64,000 nt of DNA, taken from positions 1 through 64,000 of the forward strand of contig SUWL01000002.1 of assembly GCA_015061495.1 (NCBI GenBank), read 5' to 3'. This stretch comes from Lentisphaerota bacterium (lineage in GTDB: Bacteria > Verrucomicrobiota > Lentisphaeria > Victivallales > Victivallaceae). The translations under genes and the position numbers were made by a program. The notes below the pieces were generated by a model. The model had not been told where the DNA came from, searched no databases, and worked only from the letters and a program-made list of their open reading frames with translations. Shown here piece by piece: positions 17,158-24,611 of the stretch (the stretch's first letter is position 1; each line of letters opens with the position of its first letter).

Positions 17158-17436
17158 GGTATTGTCCTAATTCTTGTGAAGAATATTTACCGGCGGTGGT
17201 GCATTGCGGCCAATCTCGGGCCTTGCTCCTGCGTCGGAGGGGTCGAGTAAACAAGTACACTCCCCCTCCTTCCTCGTCGCAAAACCCGACCTTGACTCAC
17301 ACTGCATCCACCGGTTGCAAACCACCCCGGTCAGCCCGGTTGGCAAATCACTGCCAGTGCGGTATATTCAATATGTGACAATGACGGTGAAGTTATACAG
17401 CTTGACATATCAATTTCACAACATTTAGGACATTAA
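17158..17436. mobile_element. 279-bp non-autonomous IS1-like element (MITE) with 8-9-bp target duplication
   Basis: The ends are inverted repeats: left GGTATTGTCCTAATTCTTGT, right (reverse complement) ATTAATGTCCTAAATGTTGT, sharing about 17 of 20 bases over GTCCTAA..TTGTGAA. The element is bounded by the direct repeat TAACAACTT at 17149-17157 and 17437-17445. IS1-family elements have GG..(A/T)TG ends and 8-9-bp duplications. The interior is GC-rich, with the partial internal inverted repeat ACCGGCGGTGG / CCACCGGT, and has no transposase gene. The short ORFs predicted here are not credible. Confidence 0.7.
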
Positions 17437-17450
17437 TAACAACTTAACTC

Positions 17451-17499
17451 ATAGCATCAGCCAATAAAGGATCGGGGTGATGCTATATTGCAATTTTTT
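17451..17499 (+). terminator. Possible terminator hairpin
   Basis: ATAGCATCA (17451-17459) and TGATGCTAT (17478-17486) form a perfect 9-bp stem with an 18-nt loop, followed by ATTGCAATTTTTTT. No gene ends just upstream on the plus strand, so it may instead belong to a small untranslated RNA or be a regulatory hairpin. Confidence 0.35.
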
Positions 17500-17720
17500 T
17501 ACACCTGTAATTTCTGCTGTTGCATATTCACCGTTTTTTATACTTTTTTCAGAGAGATATTTGGAGAGCAAGTTGAAAAGTTGAGAATAGATGCTATTTT
17601 AATACATCGTTCGGAACTTTCGTGCTAAATTTTAAGGCTCTGGTCATTTTTAATGCATAATAAGTTCCTGTAATTTTAATCAAGTCCGGAATTTCCGCCG
17701 GACTGTAGTGTGCCGCTGTT

Positions 17721-18893
17721 ATGAAAGAAAAAATCTTAAAACTTAACGATATAAAAAACACAAACCTGCAGACAGTTCTGGAAATACTGCTGCATTCGGA
17801 TGGTCTATCGCGTACTGAAATCTCCAGAAAAACTGGTTGTGGCAATACAACTGTCACACGTGCGGTGAAGGAATTGCTCAAACGCGGGATATTGATTCCA
17901 GGTGAAAAAATCGTGCAACAGCACGGCCGTCCGCAACAGACTTTGAAATTTAATCCGGCAGGTCCTTCGCTGATCGGGATTTCTCTGGAAGCCGAACGGA
18001 TCAACGGCGTAGTGACGGATCTGCGTGGGGAGGTTCGCGAACGTAAGGAGGTGATTTTCCGCCAGAGTCCGAGCCGCAAAGAGTTCCTCGCAGCCGTTTC
18101 GCTGGTGATTCGGGCTTTGAAAGAGAAGACAAAAGGGCGCTTTGTGGGAATCGGAGCTGCCGCTTACGGCAGTTACAGCGGACCGAAATTCAAACTGGAA
18201 AATGCGGCCGCCCTGCCGGTGCTCAATGGGTTTGAGCTCAAACCTTTTCTGGATTGTGAAGCGGAATGCGAAGTTACTATTTGCGGTCATATGGCAGCAA
18301 AAATGGCTTTTTTGACACGGATGTTTCCTCAATTCAATACAGGGGCGGTCATGCTGATTTCATCTGGCAGCGGCATCGGTTCCCTGATTTCCGAGCAAGG
18401 ACGTTTTCTCTTTGTCCGGAACAATCAAAGCGGCGAATTCGGTCATACGATCAGTGTCCCTGACGGCATTCCGTGCGGTTGCGGACGGTGCGGTTGTCTG
18501 GAAACAGTGGCATCAATTCGGTCTTTGCTGCAAAACTGCCGAACGAGTCTTGGTAAACCCGATTTAAGTTTTGAAAATTTGTGTTGTCTTTTTCAAAGCG
18601 GCGATTCACGGACAGTCCGCGAAGTCAAAGTGGCGGCGTCCTTTTTAGGTATGGCAATTGCCAATCAGCTTAATAGTTATCCGATGGATCAACTGATCAT
18701 CACCGGACGGATGCTTGAACTGGGAAATGATTTTCAGTCCATGCTGGAGGAGAAGATCAATTACATGGTATTCCCTGCTGTGAAATCCGGCTTGTCTATG
18801 CATTTTATTCGATCAGATTATGACAATTCCCTGGCCAGAGGAGCTGCGATTTTTGCTGAACGTACCGCCGATGTGCTTTGTTCTGTTGATTGA
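17721..18893 (+). CDS. ROK-family transcriptional regulator (NagC/XylR type)
   Basis: A winged helix-turn-helix occupies residues about 15-75 (DGLSRTEISRKTGCGNTTVTRAV) and is followed by a ROK sugar-kinase-like domain. The ROK zinc motif is intact: GEFGHTISV then CGCGRCGCLETVAS near residues 236-260, with the glycine-rich ISSGSGIG stretch ahead of it. The length of 390 residues matches the family. Such proteins repress sugar genes and respond to a bound sugar or sugar phosphate. It is divergent from the large minus-strand glycosidase operon, the most likely target, and a 27-bp palindrome stands before that operon. No strong Shine-Dalgarno is visible before the ATG. Confidence 0.92.
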   Translation: MKEKILKLNDIKNTNLQTVLEILLHSDGLSRTEISRKTGCGNTTVTRAVKELLKRGILIPGEKIVQQHGRPQQTLKFNPAGPSLIGISLEAERINGVVTDLRGEVRERKEVIFRQSPSRKEFLAAVSLVIRALKEKTKGRFVGIGAAAYGSYSGPKFKLENAAALPVLNGFELKPFLDCEAECEVTICGHMAAKMAFLTRMFPQFNTGAVMLISSGSGIGSLISEQGRFLFVRNNQSGEFGHTISVPDGIPCGCGRCGCLETVASIRSLLQNCRTSLGKPDLSFENLCCLFQSGDSRTVREVKVAASFLGMAIANQLNSYPMDQLIITGRMLELGNDFQSMLEEKINYMVFPAVKSGLSMHFIRSDYDNSLARGAAIFAERTADVLCSVD

Positions 18894-19294
18894 CTTTTTT
18901 TGGGAAGTTAAAGACTGATGATTGACAGCATACGGTGAATGAAAGCTCAAAACAAATTAAATACAAGAATACCGTCTGTTTCAAAAGGGAAATAAATAAT
19001 TCCGCATAAATTCTGAAATCAAAAAAATTGAGTTGCATATCTCTATGGTTGGATAAGTTTACGATCAAGTATGAGCCCTGCCGATTCTATGTAAATGGCT
19101 AAAAAAATCAAAAATTTTTTATTCATTAAACATCAAGTATTTACACCTGAAAAACAGCTCAAAAACAGCTTAAAACGACAAGATTCTATCCCAAAATCAC
19201 AAAAAATACTGCTTATGCAGGCAGACAATGGAGTTTTTCCGGAGCAGCGGCTCCCCTTGCATTGTCACCAAACAACAGCAAAAAGGTATAGAAT
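18894..19294. other. 401-bp AT-rich intergenic region with a cruciform hairpin
   Basis: No credible gene is seen; the 87-residue ORF at 19095 has low-complexity Lys/Gln composition. Close to the next gene is a nested inverted repeat: GACAATG (19224-19230) with CATTGTC (19260-19266), enclosing GGAGC-AGCG-GCTCC (19241-19254). It ends 28 bp before the LRR gene and may be part of its leader. Confidence 0.5.
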
Positions 19295-20050
19295 ATGCTG
19301 GAAGAAAAAAACATTTTTGTCGGCGGTGTGGAATACACTGCGGATCGTAAAACCCTGATCCATTTCCCGGAAGATCTGGAAATTCAGGACTACACAGTTC
19401 CGGAAGGCACGGAAGAAATCGGGATCACGGCCTTTTTCAACTGTCAACAGCTTCACTCGGTAACTTTGCCGCAAAGTTTGCTTGAAATCAACAGCAATGC
19501 ATTTCAACAGTGCTGTAATCTGCAAGCACTGACGATTCCGGCAAATGTCAAAACGATTGCCCCTAACGCATTTCTGGATTGTCCGGCAAAACTTGTTTCA
19601 GAGAGTCCGGATTTTACCATTGACCGTTTTGGAGCGGTGGTGTGGAAAGACAAAACTTTGCTTTGCATTCCAACGGAACTTGAATATTATGAAGTCCCGG
19701 AAAATGTCATTTTCATCGGCAGCGATGTGTGTATGTTTGGCAAGTTGAGAAAAATCGTTTTGCCGGAAACCTTGCTTTCTATCGGCGACAATGCCTTTAT
19801 CGGATGTGAAAATTTGCAGTATGTTGATTTGCCGCCGACATTGCTTGAAGTCGGAAGCAACGCATTTTATATGACTGCATGCGAAGAGGAGATGCAAGCG
19901 AAATATCCATCTTTTTTCAACTCCGATCCGGTGAAGGAATATATCGCCCGAAGTATCCGCCAAGTCCGCGAAAATGGCGGCAGTTTCAAAAAAATCAATG
20001 CCGATACAGCAGAAAACGCCGACTGGCTGCGGCAGCATAGAAAAAAATGA
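19295..20050 (+). CDS. BspA-type leucine-rich repeat protein
   Basis: Residues about 35-205 contain repeated units such as VPEGTEEIGITAFFNCQQLHS and LPETLLSIGDNAFIGCENLQ, the LRR_5/BspA pattern 'lp.sv..Ig..AF..C..L..i'. There is no signal peptide, so unlike typical BspA proteins it is probably cytoplasmic. The C-terminal 40 residues are charged. AAAAAGG lies before the ATG. The next gene starts 17 bp after its stop and has its own AGAGGA, so they are co-transcribed. LRR_5 proteins usually bind protein partners; the partner is unknown and could be the zinc-ribbon protein next door. Confidence 0.85.
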   Translation: MLEEKNIFVGGVEYTADRKTLIHFPEDLEIQDYTVPEGTEEIGITAFFNCQQLHSVTLPQSLLEINSNAFQQCCNLQALTIPANVKTIAPNAFLDCPAKLVSESPDFTIDRFGAVVWKDKTLLCIPTELEYYEVPENVIFIGSDVCMFGKLRKIVLPETLLSIGDNAFIGCENLQYVDLPPTLLEVGSNAFYMTACEEEMQAKYPSFFNSDPVKEYIARSIRQVRENGGSFKKINADTAENADWLRQHRKK

Positions 20051-20066
20051 AAAAGAGGAAAATCAA

Positions 20067-21173
20067 ATGAATAAAAATCACTGTGCCGATTGCGGCGATG
20101 AAAATGCCGACATCAAATTCAAAGATAAATTTTACTGCAAATGCTGTGCAAACTTCCTGGTGGCAAAACTGAAACGGCAATATTATGCCGGGATGAAAAA
20201 ACTCGGTTGGGAAATTCAGGATCTCTGGGAGCAGCTCCGTGATCCGGCTGATTTATGGACCGGTGATGCAGAATCTTTCCTTGAAGCAGATGAGATAAAG
20301 CATTATCAGCACGAGGATATGGCACTTTATTACCGTTCCCCTGATGCCCAAACTATGCTGCGGGCGTTTGTCAGAAAAAAACTTGACGGCGACATCCGGA
20401 ACTTTAAGGAATTTGACTTTGAAACTCTGAAATATGATGAACTTTTCGGCTGTATCAATCCGCAGAAATTTGACTGTGATAATACCTATATCATCCGGGC
20501 GGTTTATGTTCTGCTTTGGAGCAAAGTTTTTCCGGATATGACCGACTGGCGGGAAATCGGTACCGGCAAATGTTACCGGGGGGACACCATCCACACATTT
20601 CACACCATTTTCGGCAGACCAAATCCGGAAAAACCGGGGCATTTTTACGGAATCGACCAATTTTCACCGGACAATGCACTCTACGACCGGATCAGAAGTT
20701 TCCATAAAAAAATCTGTACACTGGGCAATTTTGTGGTTCTGCCCAATTTTACGGTCAAAAGCGGGAAAAGTTTTGCAACACTCAACACCTATCGGGGAAC
20801 AAATCATTGGCGTGATTACTTTGACCAGTTTCTGCTGGCGTTAGAACCGTGTCTGGTCAACGGCTGCAATGCGGATGAAACACTTTATAAACTCGTCCAC
20901 GAGCGTAACGGATACGCTTTTGAAAATTACAAAAGTCAGGCTGGTTTCACCCGTATGATAAAATCGTTACTGCTGGATAATTACCTTGATGCAGATGGTC
21001 ACGCAAAAAATCTTTTTGCCGATGCCAACGGCAAAGTCCGTTTCCATTGGGAAAAACCGCAGCCAAGTCGTGAACTCTATCTGCAAGGCGTAACCAATTA
21101 CCTTGACCACGCCGAAAAGATCATCTCCGACCGTTCTGACCGCATGATCGAAATGCTCAAAGAATTTTGCTGA
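20067..21173 (+). CDS. Protein of unknown function with N-terminal zinc ribbon
   Basis: 368 residues from the ATG at 20067 (AGAGGA about 8 nt upstream); the ORF track start at 19974 lies inside the LRR gene and is unlikely. The N-terminus has CADCGDENAD-x(7)-FYCKCC, a short two-Cys-pair zinc ribbon. The rest is a globular, aromatic-rich domain with YVLLWSKVFPDM, a HTFHTIFG segment and NTYRGTNHWRDYFDQFLL. I do not recognise the family. It is paired with the LRR gene and convergent with the ADP-ribosylglycohydrolase fusion gene; a perfect 17-bp hairpin separates them. Confidence 0.75.
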   Translation: MNKNHCADCGDENADIKFKDKFYCKCCANFLVAKLKRQYYAGMKKLGWEIQDLWEQLRDPADLWTGDAESFLEADEIKHYQHEDMALYYRSPDAQTMLRAFVRKKLDGDIRNFKEFDFETLKYDELFGCINPQKFDCDNTYIIRAVYVLLWSKVFPDMTDWREIGTGKCYRGDTIHTFHTIFGRPNPEKPGHFYGIDQFSPDNALYDRIRSFHKKICTLGNFVVLPNFTVKSGKSFATLNTYRGTNHWRDYFDQFLLALEPCLVNGCNADETLYKLVHERNGYAFENYKSQAGFTRMIKSLLLDNYLDADGHAKNLFADANGKVRFHWEKPQPSRELYLQGVTNYLDHAEKIISDRSDRMIEMLKEFC

Positions 21174-21177
21174 AAAA

Positions 21178-21255
21178 GGAGAAGGAATGCGAGGGGAGAA
21201 AACCTTTTGTGAACAAAAGTTTCTTCTCCCCTCGCGCTCCCCTCTTTACAAAAAA
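21178..21255. repeat. Dispersed palindromic repeat (same family as the insert in the 53358 gene)
   Basis: The outer stem GCGAGGGGAGAA (21189-21200) / TTCTCCCCTCGC (21224-21235) is a perfect 12 bp. The inner stem CTTTTGT / ACAAAAG encloses GA. The flank GCGCTCCCCTCTTTACAAAAAA gives, in reverse complement, TTTTTTGTAAAGAGGGGAGCGCGAGGGGA. This parallels the segment TTTTTTGAAAGAG..GGGGGCGCGGGGGA inside the prepilin-like gene at 53358-54509. Confidence 0.65.
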
Positions 21256-21264
21256 CTTTAAGCA

Positions 21265-21301
21265 GCAAATATGTTTTTCAAAAATTGAAAAACATATTTG
21301 C
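21265..21301. terminator. Bidirectional terminator between convergent genes
   Basis: GCAAATATGTTTTTCAA / TTGAAAAACATATTTGC is a perfect 17-bp stem with a 3-nt AAA loop. It lies between the stop of the zinc-ribbon protein gene (+) and the stop of the ADP-ribosylglycohydrolase fusion (-). Confidence 0.7.
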
Positions 21302-21310
21302 AAGAGGTTA

Positions 21311-23401
21311 TCAACTTTTATTATCGCAAACTATTTCCTGCCATTTGAAAATTTCTTTTTTCAACCATTTCCAAACAGCAGAATCGAGATTTTTGATTTC
21401 GTCATCCAAAGTTTTTTTATCTGAAATTCTGATTTTTTCAGAAAGTGATTTGCGAAATAATTTATGTTTTATTTTTTTCGTATTTTTTTTGTCATAAATA
21501 CAAAAATCCTCATAATCATTTTCAGAAAATTGTTTGATTGTTATTAAATCTTCCTTGCGAATATTGTGGTTTTCGACTTGATAATAGCATTTTATAACAA
21601 TATCAAAAAATGGATAGGCTTTGCTCTTTAATTGTTTGGGTAAATCGGCATCGACATCTTCGTATTTATCAGTGATCAAATATCCGTCAAGCCATATATT
21701 TAATGCCAACAGACCGCCATACCAATTTTTCTCCCCATATCGGGAAGTTAATAAAGTGATACATCGTTTTTTGAAACTGCCATGTTCATGATAAACGATT
21801 TTATTATCTGTATTATCGCAAATTTCCTTTATTTTGTCGATAAAAAATTCTCTTTCAAACTTTTCACCAACTTGCGAGACACCTTTTTCCTGAAAAAGGA
21901 AATACTCGGATGTAAATAATTCAAATGCTTGCCAGGCAAGATCATATTTATCGCAGTAACATTTTATTAATTCCACAATTTCATACCAAAAAACATTGGC
22001 AAAAATCACCTTGTTCCGGGAGGTCGGTTCAAAAATATCTGTGACTTCTTTATAAGAATTCATATTGTATTTGGTCAGCAGAACCAATGCTTTGCCGTTA
22101 TCGCAATTTTCCAAAATCTCCAGATAGTTTTTCAGTTGATTATTTTGGAAATTTGCATCGATTTTCACTTCCACAATACAGATAAGTTTTTCTTCTTCAT
22201 CCTTGAGCCAAAAGGAAATATCATATTTGTATTCGAGCTTTTTTCTTCCGTTTTCCAGTTTGTAAACTGGATGTTCGGCTTTTACCAGATATGGCTTGAA
22301 TTTTTTCCGATTCTCTTCGTGAATAACGCCAATTTTCTTCAAAAATTCAAATTGAAAGTCCTCGATCTGGTTCAACAATCCGCATAAAATTTGAGTACAA
22401 TACTCTTCCGGTTTACTTATGTGTTCTATAATGTCCAAACATTCAGCAAGCCGGTTGTTCGGACGAATTACATCGTTCATTATGCTGCCGGGAATATCGC
22501 CGTTTTTTTCTTGCTCAGCTGAACAAATATTGCACCAATGCTTCCACAAATCCAGCAAAGTATTTATTTTCATCGCATCCTCTATAAACTGATTGATAAA
22601 ATTGTCCACCCATTGATGATCTTTGACGTTGCAGATCCATTCTTGAGGGATGGCTTCATAACCGTAATACGCTCCGGCGATTTGTCCGTAAACGGCGGCG
22701 ATGGAGTCGGAATCACCGCCCAAGTTTACTGCCGCCAACATTCCGTCTTTGAAATTATCGGTATTGCAGAACGCCCAGAACGCCGCATCGACAGTATCTT
22801 TTGCCCAGCCGGAATTGGGTACATCGGCACGGTCAGTATATGAAGTACTTATCCTGCTTTTTTCTCCGGATAAAGCCGCTTCAAGGGCATCGTGCAAACG
22901 CTTCATCTGCTCGCGGACAAAATTTGAATTGTGAGTCAAATCATTGATTTTGCGGCAGATATTTTCACCTTTGCCCTCTCTTTCCAGAATAAACGCCGGA
23001 GCGTAACGCATCAATGAACCGTTGCCCTGACCATCTTCGTCACCGTTGACCAGAGAACCGTTTCGGATATTTGCTATGGCATCATCGGTTGCGCCGCCGA
23101 CATCAAATGCCCAACCCTGAACGCTGGAAAGAAACCCCTCCTCGTACCAGCGGACAAAATTATTGGCAATATCGTTCAAATCAAAGTGCTTTTGCCGGAT
23201 GAAACTCTCCATAATACCAAATGCCATTGAGGAATCATCCGTCCAATAACCTTTGGGCAGATCCCGACCGTAAATGCCGACAGCCGGTTCCATTTGGTTT
23301 ATATACGGGTGGTCATCTTTTTCGCTAAACTGGATCGGGGAGCCGAGACAATCACCGGCGACCAGCCCCCAGAGCATACCTTTATACTTATTCTTTATCA
23401 A
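21311..23401 (-). CDS. ADP-ribosylglycohydrolase fused to a PD-(D/E)XK nuclease-like domain
   Basis: Residues 1-280 are an ADP-ribosylglycohydrolase (DraG/ARH) domain: GLVAGDCLGSP, the metal-binding WTDDSSMA, GQGNGSLMRYAP and NLGGDSDSIAAVYGQIAGAYYG; all key Asp residues are present. Residues about 290-696 form a second module with a PD-(D/E)XK core (DISFW with Asp about 394, CIVEVKID with Glu about 411 and Lys about 413, then QNNQLKNYL), like nuclease-superfamily proteins with '(I)E.Ki.A..Q..QL..Y'. GGAG lies 7 nt before the TTG start; an alternative ATG is 24 bp further in. Suggested role: removal of ADP-ribose linked to a nucleic-acid-directed activity. The 23424 ORF lies just upstream. Confidence 0.85.
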   Translation of the reverse strand: MIKNKYKGMLWGLVAGDCLGSPIQFSEKDDHPYINQMEPAVGIYGRDLPKGYWTDDSSMAFGIMESFIRQKHFDLNDIANNFVRWYEEGFLSSVQGWAFDVGGATDDAIANIRNGSLVNGDEDGQGNGSLMRYAPAFILEREGKGENICRKINDLTHNSNFVREQMKRLHDALEAALSGEKSRISTSYTDRADVPNSGWAKDTVDAAFWAFCNTDNFKDGMLAAVNLGGDSDSIAAVYGQIAGAYYGYEAIPQEWICNVKDHQWVDNFINQFIEDAMKINTLLDLWKHWCNICSAEQEKNGDIPGSIMNDVIRPNNRLAECLDIIEHISKPEEYCTQILCGLLNQIEDFQFEFLKKIGVIHEENRKKFKPYLVKAEHPVYKLENGRKKLEYKYDISFWLKDEEEKLICIVEVKIDANFQNNQLKNYLEILENCDNGKALVLLTKYNMNSYKEVTDIFEPTSRNKVIFANVFWYEIVELIKCYCDKYDLAWQAFELFTSEYFLFQEKGVSQVGEKFEREFFIDKIKEICDNTDNKIVYHEHGSFKKRCITLLTSRYGEKNWYGGLLALNIWLDGYLITDKYEDVDADLPKQLKSKAYPFFDIVIKCYYQVENHNIRKEDLITIKQFSENDYEDFCIYDKKNTKKIKHKLFRKSLSEKIRISDKKTLDDEIKNLDSAVWKWLKKEIFKWQEIVCDNKS

Positions 23402-23423
23402 AATTCAACTCCGAATCAGAATT

Positions 23424-23630
23424 TCACAACATCCATTTCCCATTATGCTTATTGAGAATATTTGTACGGTAAAAATGCCCATTCATAATAATATCCCCAT
23501 TGTCAGGCAATTGTAATTTCTGTCTTATTTTTGCGATAGCTTCGTTCAATATTTTCCCTGCAACTTTAGCAAAAACTCCATTCGGATAATCATCATCACC
23601 GGTACAATCATCTTTTATGATCTCAAACAA
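23424..23630 (-). CDS. Small conserved-looking ORF of unknown function, start uncertain
   Basis: About 68 residues (FEIIKDDCTGDDDYPNGVF..., then AKIRQKLQLPDNGDIIMNG) with ordinary protein composition. The listed TTG start has no Shine-Dalgarno. The open frame extends back through ILPPELFEIIKDD to the rhodanese stop codon, in the same frame, without an ATG. It may be a leaderless small protein, use a rare start, or be the tail of a lost gene. It precedes the ADP-ribosylglycohydrolase fusion by 22 bp on the same strand, so if real it could be co-expressed as a partner. Confidence 0.4.
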   Translation of the reverse strand: MFEIIKDDCTGDDDYPNGVFAKVAGKILNEAIAKIRQKLQLPDNGDIIMNGHFYRTNILNKHNGKWML

Positions 23631-23634
23631 TTCA

Positions 23635-23658
23635 GGCGGCAGGATAACTCCTGCCGCC
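23635..23658 (-). terminator. Hairpin after the rhodanese gene
   Basis: GGCGGCAGGA-GTTA-TCCTGCCGCC is a perfect 10-bp stem with a 4-nt loop, starting 14 bp after the rhodanese stop. No T-run follows, so it is a weak or Rho-assisted terminator at best, and it overlaps the upstream open frame of the 23424 ORF. Confidence 0.5.
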
Positions 23659-23672
23659 CATCTTGTATGCCT

Positions 23673-24032
23673 TCACTTGCTTATCGGAATATTGAGCTTT
23701 TCCCGGGCATCTTTCATTGCCCCCAGATTATGAACATTGGTATACCCCTGCTTCAACAGCTTTTCCGTTGCCATTGCTGCTTCCCGACCGCCCCGGCAAT
23801 AAACATAAACCGGAGTATCTCTGGAGGGGACAACTGTTGCAGCTTTGGTATCCACATCCGCCTGCGGCAGATTGATCGCTCCCTGCAGATATCCTTTCTG
23901 ATACTCTGTCGGAGTACGGACATCAAGCAGAACAGCATCTTTTTTCATCGTGATTTTGCACTGCCCCGGAGAACAGCATCCACTGACGGCGAGCATCATA
24001 ACGCCGCACAGCATAACGGGAAGTTTTTTCAT
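23673..24032 (-). CDS. Rhodanese-domain lipoprotein
   Basis: A single-domain sulfurtransferase-like protein of 119 residues. The start is a lipoprotein signal (MKKLPVMLCGVMMLAVSGCC, lipobox VSGC), placing it in the envelope. The rhodanese pattern follows: LLDVRTPTEYQKGYLQGAINLP and the active-site loop YCRGGREA with its catalytic Cys. It could handle sulfane sulfur or oxyanions; the TerD genes 580 bp away, divergent from it, make an oxidative or oxyanion stress role plausible but unproven. Confidence 0.9.
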   Translation of the reverse strand: MKKLPVMLCGVMMLAVSGCCSPGQCKITMKKDAVLLDVRTPTEYQKGYLQGAINLPQADVDTKAATVVPSRDTPVYVYCRGGREAAMATEKLLKQGYTNVHNLGAMKDAREKLNIPISK

Positions 24033-24236
24033 AATTCACCTCTATTTGGATCGATTTTTTGCTTCAATTAACTCATTAAGCGGGAAAAACACCTATTCTG
24101 CCCGTAATATAACACAGAATGTGAAATTTGTCAAATCCCAGTAATCCATGGAATATTTACTGAAGATAAGTCCCTGTCTTCTCCGCTGCTTGTTTTTCAG
24201 ATTCTTCCTGCTGTATTTGAGCAGCTTACAGCGTCG

Positions 24237-24369
24237 TGCAATCCGGCAGGATCAAACCGTTATTGCATGGTTGACAAATCATAATGTCTGTGATGTATTC
24301 TTACTGTTTGCGATTATCGCAAGCAACGGATCTAAAATGCAAGTCTCACAAAATTTGGGACATCGCCAA
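24237..24369 (-). mobile_element. Diverged IS1-like mini-element copy A
   Basis: Read on the minus strand from 24369 it starts GGCGATGTCCCAAATTTTGT, then has TTGCGATAATCGCAA (24308-24322) and GATTTGTCAACCATGCAATA. The same order of blocks occurs in the copy at 60967-61098. The far end cannot be defined, so it is probably truncated. Confidence 0.55.
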
Positions 24370-24404
24370 ATAAAAAGTCAAAATTTAATTTAAAACAAAA
24401 ATAT

Positions 24405-24436
24405 TTCAAATATCTCCTTGCATTTTGATATTTGAA
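24405..24436. promoter_or_regulatory. Candidate operator upstream of terD
   Basis: TTCAAATATC-N12-GATATTTGAA is a perfect 10-bp inverted repeat about 175 bp before the first TerD start. It could be bound by a dimeric stress regulator; no promoter was assigned with confidence. Confidence 0.4.
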
Positions 24437-24611
24437 GTGATACATTAACTTTGTTCGGGGTTAAGAGGTTCCAAAGAGCCGGTCAGGAAGAGTTTGAGTA
24501 AATCTGCGGCGGCATAATTCAGTTCAGCTCTTTGCAATTGTTGAACAAATGTCAGCCGGAAATATGCGCCTTGCTGCTCCTGACCGGGTTACCGGAGATG
24601 TGAGGGAAATT

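Larger units (their letters stand above)
24033..24611. other. 579-bp intergenic region between rhodanese and terD
   Basis: Divergent promoter region with no credible gene; the 81-residue ORF at 24148 lies across a repeat copy. It holds a diverged IS1-like mini-element (24237-24369) and a 10-bp palindrome (24405-24436), each listed separately. Confidence 0.6.

Noticed and set aside
17142-17428. ORFs of 78 and 74 residues inside the MITE
   Set aside because: They start outside or cross the inverted repeats, are Pro/Ser/Arg-rich, and have no ribosome site.
19095-19358. 87-residue plus-strand ORF before the LRR gene
   Set aside because: Lys/Gln-rich, overlaps the LRR start in another frame, no recognisable domain.
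24148-24393. 81-residue ORF with hydrophobic N-terminus
   Set aside because: It runs across the mini-element copy A; the homologous copy B has stops in this frame.
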